DNA of 64,000 bases from Rhizobium jaguaris (GTDB taxonomy: Bacteria; Pseudomonadota; Alphaproteobacteria; Rhizobiales; Rhizobiaceae). Shown piece by piece: positions 10,701 through 18,060 of the stretch. Below the pieces are notes generated by a model. The model was not told the origin of the DNA. It worked only from the letters and a program-made list of their open reading frames with translations, and made no database searches. A program made the translations under genes and the position numbers. Each line of letters opens with the position of its first letter. The first letter of the stretch is position 1. Where the stretch lies: the NCBI RefSeq assembly GCF_003627755.1, contig NZ_CP032695.1, positions 868,001-932,000 of the forward strand, in the 5' to 3' direction.

Positions 10701-10825
10701 TAATGATCCTGCTCTTCCTCCCCGCTCTCTATGCCACCTGGTTCCGCATTAAGCCGACTGAGGGAGCAACTCACCATACGGAGCAAAAAGCTCCGGAACT
10801 GCAACGCGCGATGGCTGCGGAGTGA
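7715..10825 (+). CDS. RND multidrug efflux permease
   Basis: A 1036-residue proton-driven AcrB-superfamily pump of normal length, with two repeats each of one plus five transmembrane helices and two large periplasmic loops. The proton-relay acids are in GLLVDDAIIAIE (Asp402, Asp403). The sequence style (PGATAREMQDLVAEPLEKRL) places it with the VexF/MexK-like hydrophobe and amphiphile exporters rather than heavy-metal CusA pumps, since the methionine signature is absent. It is translationally coupled to the adaptor and is probably controlled by the divergent TetR at 5910-6497. Substrates are unknown. Confidence 0.95.
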   Translation: MNFNLSALAVRERAVTLFFIVLLAAAGVYAFAKLGRAEDPSFTIKTLTVTAVWPGATAREMQDLVAEPLEKRLQELTWYDRVETTTRPGYAFLTVTLKDSTPPTAVEEEFYQARKKLGDEAPNLPQGVLGPFVNDEYSDVSFGLYALKAKGMPMRDLVRQAEVIRQDLLHVPGVKKINILGERPEQIFVEFSFAKLATLGISAQDIAAALQRQNTVMPAGSIDTRGPQVFIRFNGAYDSIQAIADTPIVAGGRTLKLSDFAEIRRGYEDPATYLIRHNGEPAIMLGVVMQQGWNGLELGKALEERSGAIAQTLPLGMTLAKVSDQAVNIQEAVGEFMLKFAMALGVVLFVSLISLGWRVGIVVALAVPLTLAVVFLIMLETGRFFDRITLGALILALGLLVDDAIIAIEVMVVKMEEGMDRIKAAAYAWSHTAAPMLSGTLVTIIGLMPVGFARSTAGEYAGNIFWVVGFALIVSWIVAVVFTPYLGVKMLPAIKPIDGGHHAIYDTPNYRRLRGMIAFAVRHKFVTCAVVGIAMGVSVVGMGAVKQQFFPTSDRPEVLVEVRLPEGTSIETTTATVEKLEGWLQKQPEAKTVTSYIGQGAPRFFFAMAPELPDPSFAKIVVLTPDAETREALKQRLRAAVSEGLAPEAYVRVTQLVFGPYTPFPVEFRVMGPDPKKLYEISEKALDIMKGVPDVRQANRDWGNRMPVLRFVPDQDRLSLIGLSPAEAAQQMQLLLSGVPITQVRENIRTVPVIARSAGENRLDPSRLADFSLMSRDGRQVPLDQIGHSEIRFEEPILKRRDRTPVITVRSDINEATQPPEVSQQILKALQPLIASLPVGYRIEMGGNIEESLKANVALVQIFPAMIAAMLIVIVLQVRSLSTMTMVMLTGPLGLAGVVPVLLLFHQPFGFNAILGLIGLAGILMRNTLILTEQIKENQAAGLDDYHAVIEATVQRTRPVMLTALAAVLAFIPLTHSVFWGSMAYTLIGGTAVGTVMILLFLPALYATWFRIKPTEGATHHTEQKAPELQRAMAAE

Positions 10826-10829
10826 CATC

Positions 10830-11609
10830 ATGTTTAGGATGTGTACTGACGTGACTGCCCCTGACGCGAAGGCGAAAACGAACGGTTCAGCATCGATCGT
10901 CCGGGATGCTGATTGGGCCCTTAATCGACAGGAACCGGAATCTCAGGAACGAGGGCCTTATTCCTTAGCTTCGGATGAAGCAATTTTAGAGGAAGGGCGT
11001 GATCGTATCCTCGATATTGCGGAAAAATACATTCGCCATATCGGTCATCGCAAGACGACCGTTGCAGACATTGCGTCCGACCTGGGTACAAGTCGAGCGA
11101 ATGTGTACCGCTTCTTTCCCACAAGGGCGGCAATCAACAATTCTGTCTGTGCGCGTATCGTCGAAAAGGTCACCGAAATTGCTTTCTCTATCGCACGGAC
11201 AGACGCGGCAGCGAGTAAAAAGCTTGTTGAACTTTTGAACATCCTTCACCGGCATAGCAGAATGACGCTGATGGAAGCAAAACCCATTCACGAGCTGTTC
11301 GTCGCTGCCATGAACGAAAACTGGGCCACGATGAATGCGCATAATCAGCGTATTCGGGCGATCCTGGAGGCGATTATCCGCCAGGGTCTGCAAACGGGTG
11401 AGTTCCAGGTGGAAGATGCCGACCATGCCACAAGGGGAGTGATCACCGCATTCCTGCCGTTCTTCCATCCGGTTTTGCTTGAGCAACGTGTTCAAGAGGG
11501 GGAGGACATAGCTGAAGCAGCGCACGTGCAAATCCGCTTCATCATGCGAGCTCTCGGCAAATCCGACTGGCGGAGCGCCGAAGCATCGGAGGTGATGATA
11601 AGCGCCTAG
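10830..11609 (+). CDS. TetR-family regulator, second in the RND cluster
   Basis: A 259-residue TetR protein whose DNA-binding domain (HIGHRKTTVADIASDLGTSR, then ANVYRFFPTRAAIN) is preceded by an unusually long 60-residue N-terminal extension of low complexity. ATG 10830 follows the pump stop by four bases, with GGAG just before it, so it is probably co-transcribed with the pump. The C-terminal part is like that of TetR proteins next to RND operons. Two TetR genes bracket this efflux pair; which one binds the palindromes at 6545 and 12435 cannot be decided from sequence. Confidence 0.88.
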   Translation: MFRMCTDVTAPDAKAKTNGSASIVRDADWALNRQEPESQERGPYSLASDEAILEEGRDRILDIAEKYIRHIGHRKTTVADIASDLGTSRANVYRFFPTRAAINNSVCARIVEKVTEIAFSIARTDAAASKKLVELLNILHRHSRMTLMEAKPIHELFVAAMNENWATMNAHNQRIRAILEAIIRQGLQTGEFQVEDADHATRGVITAFLPFFHPVLLEQRVQEGEDIAEAAHVQIRFIMRALGKSDWRSAEASEVMISA

Positions 11610-11724
11610 ATTTCGTCCCGGCATCCTTATCTGCAATATATGAAGGGCTTCATGACGGCGGGCCGAAGCCTGCCGCACGCCGCCGCCAAATCCCAAGTCA
11701 GTTTCGAAACTAGTTGCTCGAACA

Positions 11725-12153
11725 TCACGTTCCGGGTCGAACGATCAGGCAGGTTGACGTGCCATGGGCATAAAGCTTGCCTTCCGAGCCTTCGATCCTG
11801 CCGTCCAAAGTAATGACCGTCCGGCCACGAGAGATCACCTTTCCGGTAATCCTTAATTCGCCGCAGTCGGCAGAAATTGGACGTACAAATTTAACCGAGG
11901 TTTCTTGCGAAGGGCAGACCTCGCCGGACATCAACGTTGTTTGTGCAGCAAGCGACATGGAAGTGTCGAGCATCGTCATGATCCATCCGCCGTGGACCGT
12001 ATTCATCGTATTGAGAAAACGGGCTTCCGGCCTGGCGAGAAGCTCAACGTGACCTTCGTCCGGCGGAAAAAGTGTGAAAGGCAGCAGGTCTGCCATCGAT
12101 GGGCGAGGGAGGATCCCCTGTGAAAGTCCCGTCACAAACTCCAAACCATTCAT
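11725..12153 (-). CDS. PaaI-like hotdog-fold acyl-CoA thioesterase
   Basis: A hotdog-fold thioesterase of about 142 residues, which would hydrolyse an acyl- or aryl-CoA. The helix motif NTVHGGWIMTMLDTSMSLAA holds the His-Gly-Gly pair and the Asp typical of the PaaI/YdiI group, followed by the strand TSVKFVRPI. An in-frame TTG at 12294 would add 47 residues without family similarity, so ATG 12153 is preferred. It is convergent with the TetR gene ending at 11609. Its link to the efflux genes is not shown. Confidence 0.8.
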   Translation of the reverse strand: MNGLEFVTGLSQGILPRPSMADLLPFTLFPPDEGHVELLARPEARFLNTMNTVHGGWIMTMLDTSMSLAAQTTLMSGEVCPSQETSVKFVRPISADCGELRITGKVISRGRTVITLDGRIEGSEGKLYAHGTSTCLIVRPGT

Positions 12154-12413
12154 CAGCGTAGTGTCAGGCAAGGAACCGCTCCTCGTTTGCTCGATCGTCC
12201 ATCGTTCATCATAGCGTCCCGCCCACGTAGCGGCCTCGAACACAAACCGACGCGGTGACGCTAAGCACGTTGCCAATGTTGCGCTGGTCACCAATTGACT
12301 GCGCAGTAGCTCTGTACACCCAACTGCGGCCGTTGCAGCCGGACCCCGGCACGTTCAAACGCGTCACTTCAATGAAAATGCTCCGAAACAGTAAGAGCTT
12401 TTCATTTTATATG

Positions 12414-12458
12414 TTGATCGACATCCAAAATAGAGTTAGATTGTGATCGAAATCTAAC
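12414..12458 (+). promoter_or_regulatory. Candidate promoter/operator before SDR 12567
   Basis: TTGATC (12414-12419), a 17-base spacer and TAGATT (12437-12442) form a weak promoter. GTTAGAT at 12435-12441 and ATCTAAC at 12452-12458 make a seven-base perfect inverted repeat. The left part TAGAGTTAGAT is identical to the element in front of the RND operon, which suggests one TetR protein acts at both. Confidence 0.5.
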
Positions 12459-12566
12459 GGAACGTAGTGAGAAGCAAAATGCGGAATTTCGCCTGACAAA
12501 GGAACAGGAAATCTGATCCCGCTGAAAGCTTCCTAGCACTCGTTCGCACAAAGCTCAGGAGCATGC

Positions 12567-13376
12567 ATGTCCAATCAGAAAGTCGTCGTTATCACCGGCG
12601 CATCATCCGGAATAGGCGAGGCCGCGGCGCGCCTTCTCGCACAAAATGGCTTCAAGGTGTTTGGGGGCGTACGCAACCCGAACCGCGTCAGTTCAATTCC
12701 CGGCGTGCGCTTCGGAACCGTTGACGTCAACGACGACACGTCGGTTGCGAACTTTGTGGAATGGGTTCTGTCCGAAGCAGGTAAGATCGACGTCCTGATC
12801 AACAATGCCGGCGTTTCGCTGCTCGGCCCTGTCGAGAATACCTCGACCGCGGAAGCTCAAAGAGTATTCGATACCAACGTGTTTGGCCCGTTGCGCATGA
12901 TACGTGCCGCTCTGCCATCCATGCGAGCCGCCCGGAGCGGGCTCATAATCAATGTTAGCTCGGTTTTGGGCTTCCTGCCTGCGCCGTTCATGGGACTATA
13001 TGCCAGCAGCAAGCATGCGCTTGAAGGGCTGTCTGAGTCGCTCGACCACGAGATCCGCGAGTTCAACGTGAGGGTCGTGCTGCTCGAACCCACTTTCACC
13101 AACACGAAGCTCGACGTAAACGCGGCACACACCGAGGCCCCCTTGGGCGTCTACGAAAGGCAGGCCTATGCGACTATTGAGACGGTTCAGGATCAGATCA
13201 AATCAGCGCCGTCACCGCAGGCGGTAGCCGCAAAAATCCTGGCCGCCATCAACGGTCCGTACCAAATGCGTCAACCGGCGGGCGGTCAAGCGACACTTCT
13301 CAGCCGATTGCGCAGATTCATGCCGGCGAACGCAGTCGATAAGAGTTTGCGCAAGACATTCGGCTTCGGCAGGTGA
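12567..13376 (+). CDS. Short-chain dehydrogenase/reductase (classical SDR)
   Basis: A 269-residue NAD(P)-dependent oxidoreductase with the full SDR set: TGASSGIG at 10-17, NNAG at about 79-82, Ser131/132, and Tyr145/Lys149 in YASSK. It resembles the SDR at 843-1694 in layout, but the two differ clearly in sequence. It stands alone, with a 270-base upstream region holding a palindrome shared with the RND promoter, so it may be induced with the efflux pump, perhaps to modify the same toxic compound (inference). Downstream is a decayed region. Confidence 0.92.
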   Translation: MSNQKVVVITGASSGIGEAAARLLAQNGFKVFGGVRNPNRVSSIPGVRFGTVDVNDDTSVANFVEWVLSEAGKIDVLINNAGVSLLGPVENTSTAEAQRVFDTNVFGPLRMIRAALPSMRAARSGLIINVSSVLGFLPAPFMGLYASSKHALEGLSESLDHEIREFNVRVVLLEPTFTNTKLDVNAAHTEAPLGVYERQAYATIETVQDQIKSAPSPQAVAAKILAAINGPYQMRQPAGGQATLLSRLRRFMPANAVDKSLRKTFGFGR

Positions 13377-13538
13377 AAGGCTCTCCAAGCTTTTGCTGAA
13401 GCAACCAGATTTTACCACCGCTGGCATCGCTTCGCTTGGCACCTTCGCCGGCGACGGGCGGCAAATGGCTGATGTTGATATATTTGCGAGGTGTCGCGAC
13501 TCCTCGCTGCCAATAACCCATAGTTTGATGAAGGGCGC

Positions 13539-13965
13539 TCAGGTCGAATTTCGGATGACCAATTTACCAGGCAATGTGACGGTCTCGGCTTCAATGGTTC
13601 CGAGGATCATGGTGATGATCGCCCGGACCATTTCATGTCGAGGCTGTTCATAGGTGGTGAGGCTGTAGGCGTGCGACCCGCCGAGCTCGTAATTGTCGAA
13701 GCCGACGATCGCGATATCTTCGGGGATGCGGAGGCCGAATTTTCCTCTGATCTCATCCATCGCCCCGAAGGCTAGGATGTCGTTCTCGCACATTAGAACG
13801 TCGGCACGATCTGCAGCCGCGGTTACGGAAAGGTAGTTTCATACGGAAATCGCGCCGGCTTCGGCGCTGTATTTCTCAGCCGAAAGATAGTCCACAGCCT
13901 GGACGTCCTTTTCGGCCCAGAACTCGGCAAAGTGCTGCTTTCGGCGAAGCGCGGTCGACAGTGCC
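13539..13965 (-). pseudogene. LacI-family regulator C-terminal relic
   Basis: The frame from about 13965 down to 13539 reads like the ligand-binding C-terminus of a LacI repressor (HFAEFWAEKDV, YSAEAGAIS, ADVLMCENDILAFGAMDEIR, then PEDIAIVGFDN). It is broken by an in-frame TGA at 13839-13841. The DNA-binding N-terminus is gone, replaced by an IS66-type transposase piece. Not functional. Confidence 0.7.
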
Positions 13966-14320
13966 GCCGCGCAGTAGCGACAGGAAATTCAGACGTGACT
14001 TCGATCTTGTGGTGCGAAAGACAGTAAAATTCGGGCCGCCGATGTGTGTGGCGTAAGACGGATTATGGGAATGTCGGGCGTCGGTGTCGTCGACGGTGAC
14101 ATAAGACGACGACACTAGACCGGCATGCAACACCGCCGCGTCCTCGGCGGCAAAGCCATCCAGTTGCCGGGTCAAAAGCCGTACGATCTGGCGTTTTGAG
14201 ATGTCGAGACCAATGTCATTGAGCAATGTCGTCAGACGCGTGGTCGTTACCTGTCCTTGTGCATGCAACACTAGGCACAGCCGCTTGAGATTGGCGCCAT
14301 ACGGGAGCAGATCTTGTTCC
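13965..14320 (-). mobile_element. IS66-like transposase, internal fragment
   Basis: The minus frame contains a central part of an IS66-type transposase: YGANLKRLCLVLHAQGQVTT, DISKRQIVRLLTRQLDGFAA, SSSYVTVDDTDARH (with a DDE-type acid), and FTVFRTTRSKSRLNFLSLLR. Both ends are missing and the downstream side is joined to the LacI relic. A C-terminal piece of a similar transposase sits at 39579-39836. Confidence 0.7.
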
Positions 14321-14380
14321 GACCCCCGCTGCTTTTGCACCGCGTTGTTACTTTGTCGCCCTGATGGACATCTCCTCAGA

Positions 14381-14414
14381 TTGACAAATGTGCTACTGAG
14401 TAGCAAACTAGACT
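14381..14414 (+). promoter_or_regulatory. ParDE promoter with palindromic operator
   Basis: TTGACA at 14381-14386 is followed by the perfect inverted repeat TGCTACT / AGTAGCA (14391-14397 and 14399-14405, one-base centre), which would lie between the -35 and -10. ParD-type antitoxins repress their own operons through such sites. The antitoxin ATG is at 14431, with AAAGGGAG upstream. Confidence 0.55.
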
Positions 14415-14430
14415 AAAGGGAGTTAAACCG

Positions 14431-14706
14431 ATGAGTGTCAAATCGTCGATCTCGCTGACCGACCAGCAGGATGCGTTTGCCCGTTCGCTGGTGGAGAGCG
14501 GCCGGTATTCCAGCATGAGTTCGGTTCTGCAGCAGGGCCTAGAGTTGCTTCGCCAAAAGACGGAAGCTGAGACCGTCGAAACGGCAGCGCTTCGCGAATT
14601 GGTCCAGCGGCGATTGAACGGACCGATGATTTCTGCGACGGAAATGGAAAGCCGCGTCGCGGCAATGATTGAGCGGAAGCGACGGATTGTTCGTGTGGAC
14701 TCTTGA
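14431..14706 (+). CDS. parD: ParD-type antitoxin
   Basis: A 91-residue ribbon-helix-helix antitoxin (SSISLTDQQDAFARSLVESG, then YSSMSSVLQQGLELLRQK) that neutralises the ParE toxin encoded next to it and represses the operon. The C-terminal half, which would wrap the toxin, is charged and helical. It overlaps the toxin gene by 14 bases. It lies between IS66, integrase and AbiEii relics, so it is a TA pair that survived in decayed mobile DNA. Confidence 0.88.
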   Translation: MSVKSSISLTDQQDAFARSLVESGRYSSMSSVLQQGLELLRQKTEAETVETAALRELVQRRLNGPMISATEMESRVAAMIERKRRIVRVDS

Positions 14707-15037
14707 ATATTCTGAGCATGCCGAACGCGATTTCGAGTTGATCTTCGATCACCTGTTCGACGCCTATGTCGAATTCGGGGACTCGCCTGACGAGGCCGTG
14801 GAGCGTACCGCTGAACGGATCCACAAATTGCGTGTCGAAATCGATCGTCTCGTCGATACGCCTTATATCGGGACTCTGCGGCCCGACATTCATCCCGGGA
14901 TCCGGTTTCTTCGGCGGGACAAAGCGGCTATTTGGTTTCTACCTGTGGAACATAGACGCACAATCATTGTCGCGGCAATTTTTTACGGCGCGCAGGACCA
15001 CATTAGAAATATGCTCGCACGCATGCTGGCGGGATAA
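14693..15037 (+). CDS. parE: ParE-type toxin (RelE/ParE fold)
   Basis: A 114-residue toxin of the ParE/RelE superfamily. Family ParE proteins poison DNA gyrase. Recognisable parts are LEYSEHAERDFELIFDHL and the C-terminal RRDKAAIWFLPVEHRRTIIV with AIFYGAQDH. GTG 14693 is chosen so that the protein begins with the first strand (VWTLEYS); a TTG at 14669 would extend it by eight residues. The overlap with parD implies translational coupling. Intact length suggests it is active. Confidence 0.88.
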   Translation: MWTLEYSEHAERDFELIFDHLFDAYVEFGDSPDEAVERTAERIHKLRVEIDRLVDTPYIGTLRPDIHPGIRFLRRDKAAIWFLPVEHRRTIIVAAIFYGAQDHIRNMLARMLAG

Positions 15038-15045
15038 GCTCCACT

Positions 15046-15138
15046 ACAGCCCGAGGCCTTCGTCAGACTAACCCGGAAGCGGTCTCGCCGGCGCTGGTAT
15101 TTGCGGGTCATTTCCGCACTCGCGTGGCCGAGCATCGA
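15046..15138 (-). pseudogene. Tyrosine recombinase C-terminal relic
   Basis: A short minus-strand frame keeps the end of a phage-type integrase: MLGHASAEMTRKYQRRRDRF. This is the GH..xxT..Y box, with the catalytic Tyr replaced or shifted in this remnant context. The rest of the gene is missing, and its upstream side is fused to an AbiEii relic. Confidence 0.6.
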
Positions 15139-15149
15139 TCGTCCATCCG

Positions 15150-15293
15150 CAAGTAAACAAGGTCGATATCGACCAAGAGCCGCGGCAGCTCTCGAATGAA
15201 GAGATTGATGGCCGTACCGCCCTTCAGGGCGAAGCACGGTTCCTGCGCAATGATAGGCAGAATGCGTATCAGGAGCCTGACTTGTCGGTAGTC
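15150..15293 (-). pseudogene. AbiEii-like nucleotidyltransferase toxin, N-terminal relic
   Basis: The stretch YRQVRLLIRILPIIAQEPCF followed by ALKGGTAINLFIRELPRL and VDIDLVYL is the conserved N-terminus of AbiEii/AbiGii nucleotidyltransferase toxins, including the GG-T and D-D nucleotidyltransferase signature. It ends abruptly at about 15150, where integrase sequence begins. No AbiEi antitoxin is seen. This is a relic only. Confidence 0.6.
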
Positions 15294-15338
15294 GGGGCTG
15301 GCGGTGTCCACATGTCCTCCCGAACGGTTATTTTGTAC

Positions 15339-15515
15339 TTTGCCGCCGTCATGTTGACCGTCATCACCACATGCCGCCTCAACGATGTCGACCCAAAGGC
15401 GTGGCTTGCCGATGTCTTTGCCCGCATCGCCGATCTTCCTGTCTCCCGCCTGCACGAACTGCTCCCATGGGAGTGGAAGGCACACAAAGTGACGGCTATC
15501 GCGGCGACCGCGTAA
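15339..15515 (+). mobile_element. IS66 transposase C-terminal fragment
   Basis: The plus frame gives CRLNDVDPKAWLADVFARI followed by ADLPVSRLHELLPWEW, which is the standard end of IS66-family TnpC transposases. Everything upstream is missing or scrambled. The fragment overlaps the 3' end of the DUF6429 gene on the other strand by 20 bases, an arrangement often seen beside IS66 elements. Confidence 0.75.
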
Positions 15516-15729
15516 ACAACTCCCGGAACAACGCTTCCGAACGCTCCAGGCCCTCATCGGTCAACACCAATGACTTCGACTTGTTGACTGGGTCGCCGAT
15601 CATGCCCTTCTGGTGAAGCCGATCCGTCGTTGCCCAATCAAAACCCTTCCAGGCACAACGCTCGTTATGCAGCGTCAGCCACAACAGCGCCAAAACTGCA
15701 TCGTCGATCTTGTCCTCATCTATCTCCAT
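15496..15729 (-). CDS. DUF6429 family small protein
   Basis: A 77-residue protein (MEIDEDKIDDAVLALLWLTL, then WKGFDWATTDRLHQKGMIGD and LVLTDEGLERSEALF) matching a small conserved family found beside IS66 elements and in many Rhizobiales plasmids. It has a winged-helix-like shape: two helices, then a strand pair ending in a short helix. Function is unknown. It looks complete, while the neighbouring transposase is not. Confidence 0.75.
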   Translation of the reverse strand: MEIDEDKIDDAVLALLWLTLHNERCAWKGFDWATTDRLHQKGMIGDPVNKSKSLVLTDEGLERSEALFRELFTRSPR

Positions 15730-16467
15730 GAACCGACATTACCACGCGTGGCGCCCAAAATCCCGCGGTCCTGCTCGGTCCTGCTCGGATGGATACCATC
15801 GTCATTCGGCTGGACTATTTGAAACGCCAATCCGCTTTGAACATTCGGAGCGCGAAAAGTATCACCGTAAGACCTAATAGGAGGAATAACCATTCATTGT
15901 GGATCCTCATTGTGAGCGGTTCGGCCATTGCGTTGCGTGCGGTTCGCATGTTCTGAAAAGAGCTGGAGATGTGGACGTCTCGTCTAGCGTCACGGTCGTT
16001 TCGCCCCCGACAGGAGGACAACAGGCGTTTGAAACGGACGCACCTTCTTGCTCGATCTCCCACATCGTTCCAAACAGATCGCGGATTGGCGGCATCGCCG
16101 AAAGGCCGCGAATGTGCCAATTCACCTGAAGGACCATATCGCAAGAAAGGGTGCGGTCACTCAGCGCGAGTAACCAGTTCAACCTGCGTTACATCGGAGG
16201 CGTTCGGCGCAGGCGCGTCGACGCTGGTCGCAAACAATATGACGTCGCTTATGCGTTAGAAATTCTACCTCATCTTGTATCTGTAAAAGGATAGTCCATT
16301 CAACGTAGAGGGATATCATGTTGCCTATAGTGATCCAGCGCAGACCGATTGCAGCATAGCTCTAGTGTGAGTTACGCCTAATCCTGCAAGATTGCTACGC
16401 GTTGCCCCGGATTTATTTTATGTTGGGAATATGGTAGCAGATATATATTGATTGCCTTGGAGTGTTA
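15730..16467. other. Gene-poor stretch
   Basis: About 740 bases with no gene I can support. Short overlapping minus frames at 15815-16182 have no recognised family. One of them would end in a 37-residue peptide with a single hydrophobic segment (WLFLLLGLTVILFAL, near 15830-15890), which could be a small membrane protein but lacks further support. The right half is AT-richer than its surroundings. Confidence 0.4.
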
Positions 16468-16668
16468 ATGGTGGAAATCAGGTTCGGTGAGCCCCCTCAC
16501 GGAGAAGGCGTTGACGACATTTCGAGCGAATGCCAACGCCAGCTACATCCTATCGTTAACGAAATTGTTCGCTCTGCGGTTGCGGCCGGATGGAATCAAA
16601 AGGATGTGCTGCTCGGGCTCGTAGAGGTAGCGTGGGATCTTTACGAAAAGCGCCAAGGCGATCTGTAG
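16468..16668 (+). CDS. Small hypothetical protein
   Basis: A 66-residue acidic protein starting at ATG 16468, with GGAG six bases upstream; an in-frame GTG at 16462 is the alternative. It has no membrane segment. The C-terminal half (IVRSAVAAGWNQKDVLLGLV then EVAWDLYEKRQ) is predicted helical and resembles small uncharacterised Rhizobiales proteins. It precedes the AraC gene at 16960 by about 290 bases. I do not recognise the family. Confidence 0.55.
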   Translation: MVEIRFGEPPHGEGVDDISSECQRQLHPIVNEIVRSAVAAGWNQKDVLLGLVEVAWDLYEKRQGDL

Positions 16669-16959
16669 CAACAGCGGTCCACCAAAACAGAGTCTTCCGT
16701 GCTTCCTAAGTGTACCAGAATAGGTCGATGACAGTGTGGCAGTTCGACCGGCCCAATGACCGGTGGCATCCCGGTTTCATTCTTTTTTTACCATGCGCAC
16801 AGCCGCCCTTCCAAACCCGGGAGTTTGTACTATCTAATTGCGCGTTATCCGTTGATATGCGGCAGCGATCAGCCAGCAATGTTGGGAAATAAAATTCAAT
16901 CATAGGGTGGATTTTCAGCTGCTTGTGGATATTTACTGGATTTCGTTCGGGCGGGCGGA

Positions 16960-17844
16960 ATGAAACGTGCAGATGAGGTCCGGGAACGGGCCGATCGATA
17001 TGTATTCGACATAATTCCTGAAAATGCAGGTCCAAGAAAAACCACCATGCGGGGGAGCGTGATCCATTCTGTACGCGCTCCAGGTTCACAGACGTTCCTG
17101 GCCAAGGAGCATGCCGTGGGAATTGTGTTGGAGCCCGCACGCAAATTGAGAGCGTCGCTCGGGAGCGATAGGATCACCGAGTATGATGCGCCAGCTGGCT
17201 GTATCGTGGTCAACCCTGCAGGTGTGGATAGTCGCCTTGCCTGGTCGGAAACCCGGAAAAATCTTGTCGTAGCCATACCTCCAGAAGTTCTGTCTGATTT
17301 GGCCGTTCAGGAATTCGATCTAGCCAATGTAGAGTTTGAGCCTCCTGCTTTTGGCACTGTGGACATGCGGGCTCTCGACATTGCTCAGCGGATTTCTGTC
17401 GAGCTAACTCGGAAGGCAACTCCAAATGAACTCTTTCTGGATTCATTGGTTACGTTGTTTAGTGTTCACCTCCTTCGTACTTATGCAAGCCGCATGAAAC
17501 AGCCTCCGTCGCTCAGGGGAGGACTCTCTGCGAAAAGCGCTCGACGCGTGCAGGAGTATCTCCACGAACATTTTACCCAGAAGATACACGTCGCCGAGCT
17601 CGCGGCGGTCGCCGGCATTTCATCGAACCATTTCATACACAGGTTCGCCAAGACGTTTGGGATGCCGCCGCATCGATACCTGATTAACCTGCGTCTGGAC
17701 TTTGCAGAAAAACTGCTTGTCGAAGGTGAGGTCCCGATTGCTGAAATTGCCTACCTGGCAGGTTTTTCGGATCAAAGCCACTTGGCGACCACCATGAAGC
17801 GGTTTCGAGGAAAAACGCCAACAGAATTGCGATTCGCGAGATAG
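16960..17844 (+). CDS. AraC-family transcriptional regulator
   Basis: A 294-residue regulator with a non-conserved sensor half (residues 1-190) and a C-terminal AraC DNA-binding domain (about 195-294) with both helix-turn-helix units: IHVAELAAVAGISSNHFIHR and PIAEIAYLAGFSDQSHLATT. The final helix KRFRGKTPTELRF is standard. It is placed directly upstream of the adhesin operon on the same strand. The 216-base gap holds two 16-base direct repeats 21 bases apart, the spacing typical of AraC-type sites, so it is a good candidate activator of that operon (inference). Confidence 0.92.
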   Translation: MKRADEVRERADRYVFDIIPENAGPRKTTMRGSVIHSVRAPGSQTFLAKEHAVGIVLEPARKLRASLGSDRITEYDAPAGCIVVNPAGVDSRLAWSETRKNLVVAIPPEVLSDLAVQEFDLANVEFEPPAFGTVDMRALDIAQRISVELTRKATPNELFLDSLVTLFSVHLLRTYASRMKQPPSLRGGLSAKSARRVQEYLHEHFTQKIHVAELAAVAGISSNHFIHRFAKTFGMPPHRYLINLRLDFAEKLLVEGEVPIAEIAYLAGFSDQSHLATTMKRFRGKTPTELRFAR

Positions 17845-17950
17845 TCTCGGGCACATCCGACGAAAATTTATTTCCATCCCAAGGGCTTATCCAACAGCGC
17901 ATGGGGGCGCGCGCCCGAATCATTCATTTGCGTGCAATGGGCAAAACAGC

Positions 17951-18045
17951 CTGCGGTAAGTGTGGCGCTGCGGTTACACGCTGGGCCAGTTTCGCAAAAA
18001 CCGTAATTTCCTAAAAACAGTCCGTAGTTTTCTAAAATACCGCAG
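17951..18045 (+). promoter_or_regulatory. Direct repeats upstream of adhesin operon, candidate AraC site
   Basis: CCGTAATTTCCTAAAA (18001-18016) and CCGTAGTTTTCTAAAA (18022-18037) differ at two positions and start 21 bases apart, which is two helical turns. An outer inverted repeat CTGCGGTA (17951-17958) / TACCGCAG (18038-18045) brackets the region. The first gene starts 16-46 bases downstream. AraC dimers bind such direct repeats next to the -35. Confidence 0.55.
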
Positions 18046-18060
18046 CCCTGAATTAAGACC

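Noticed and set aside
12154..12294. Longer N-terminus for the thioesterase from TTG 12294
   Set aside because: The added 47 residues lack hotdog-family similarity, and ATG 12153 starts just before the conserved domain.
15815..16182. Two overlapping minus frames, one ending in a single hydrophobic segment
   Set aside because: Conflicting frames and no conservation visible; mentioned only as a possible small membrane peptide.
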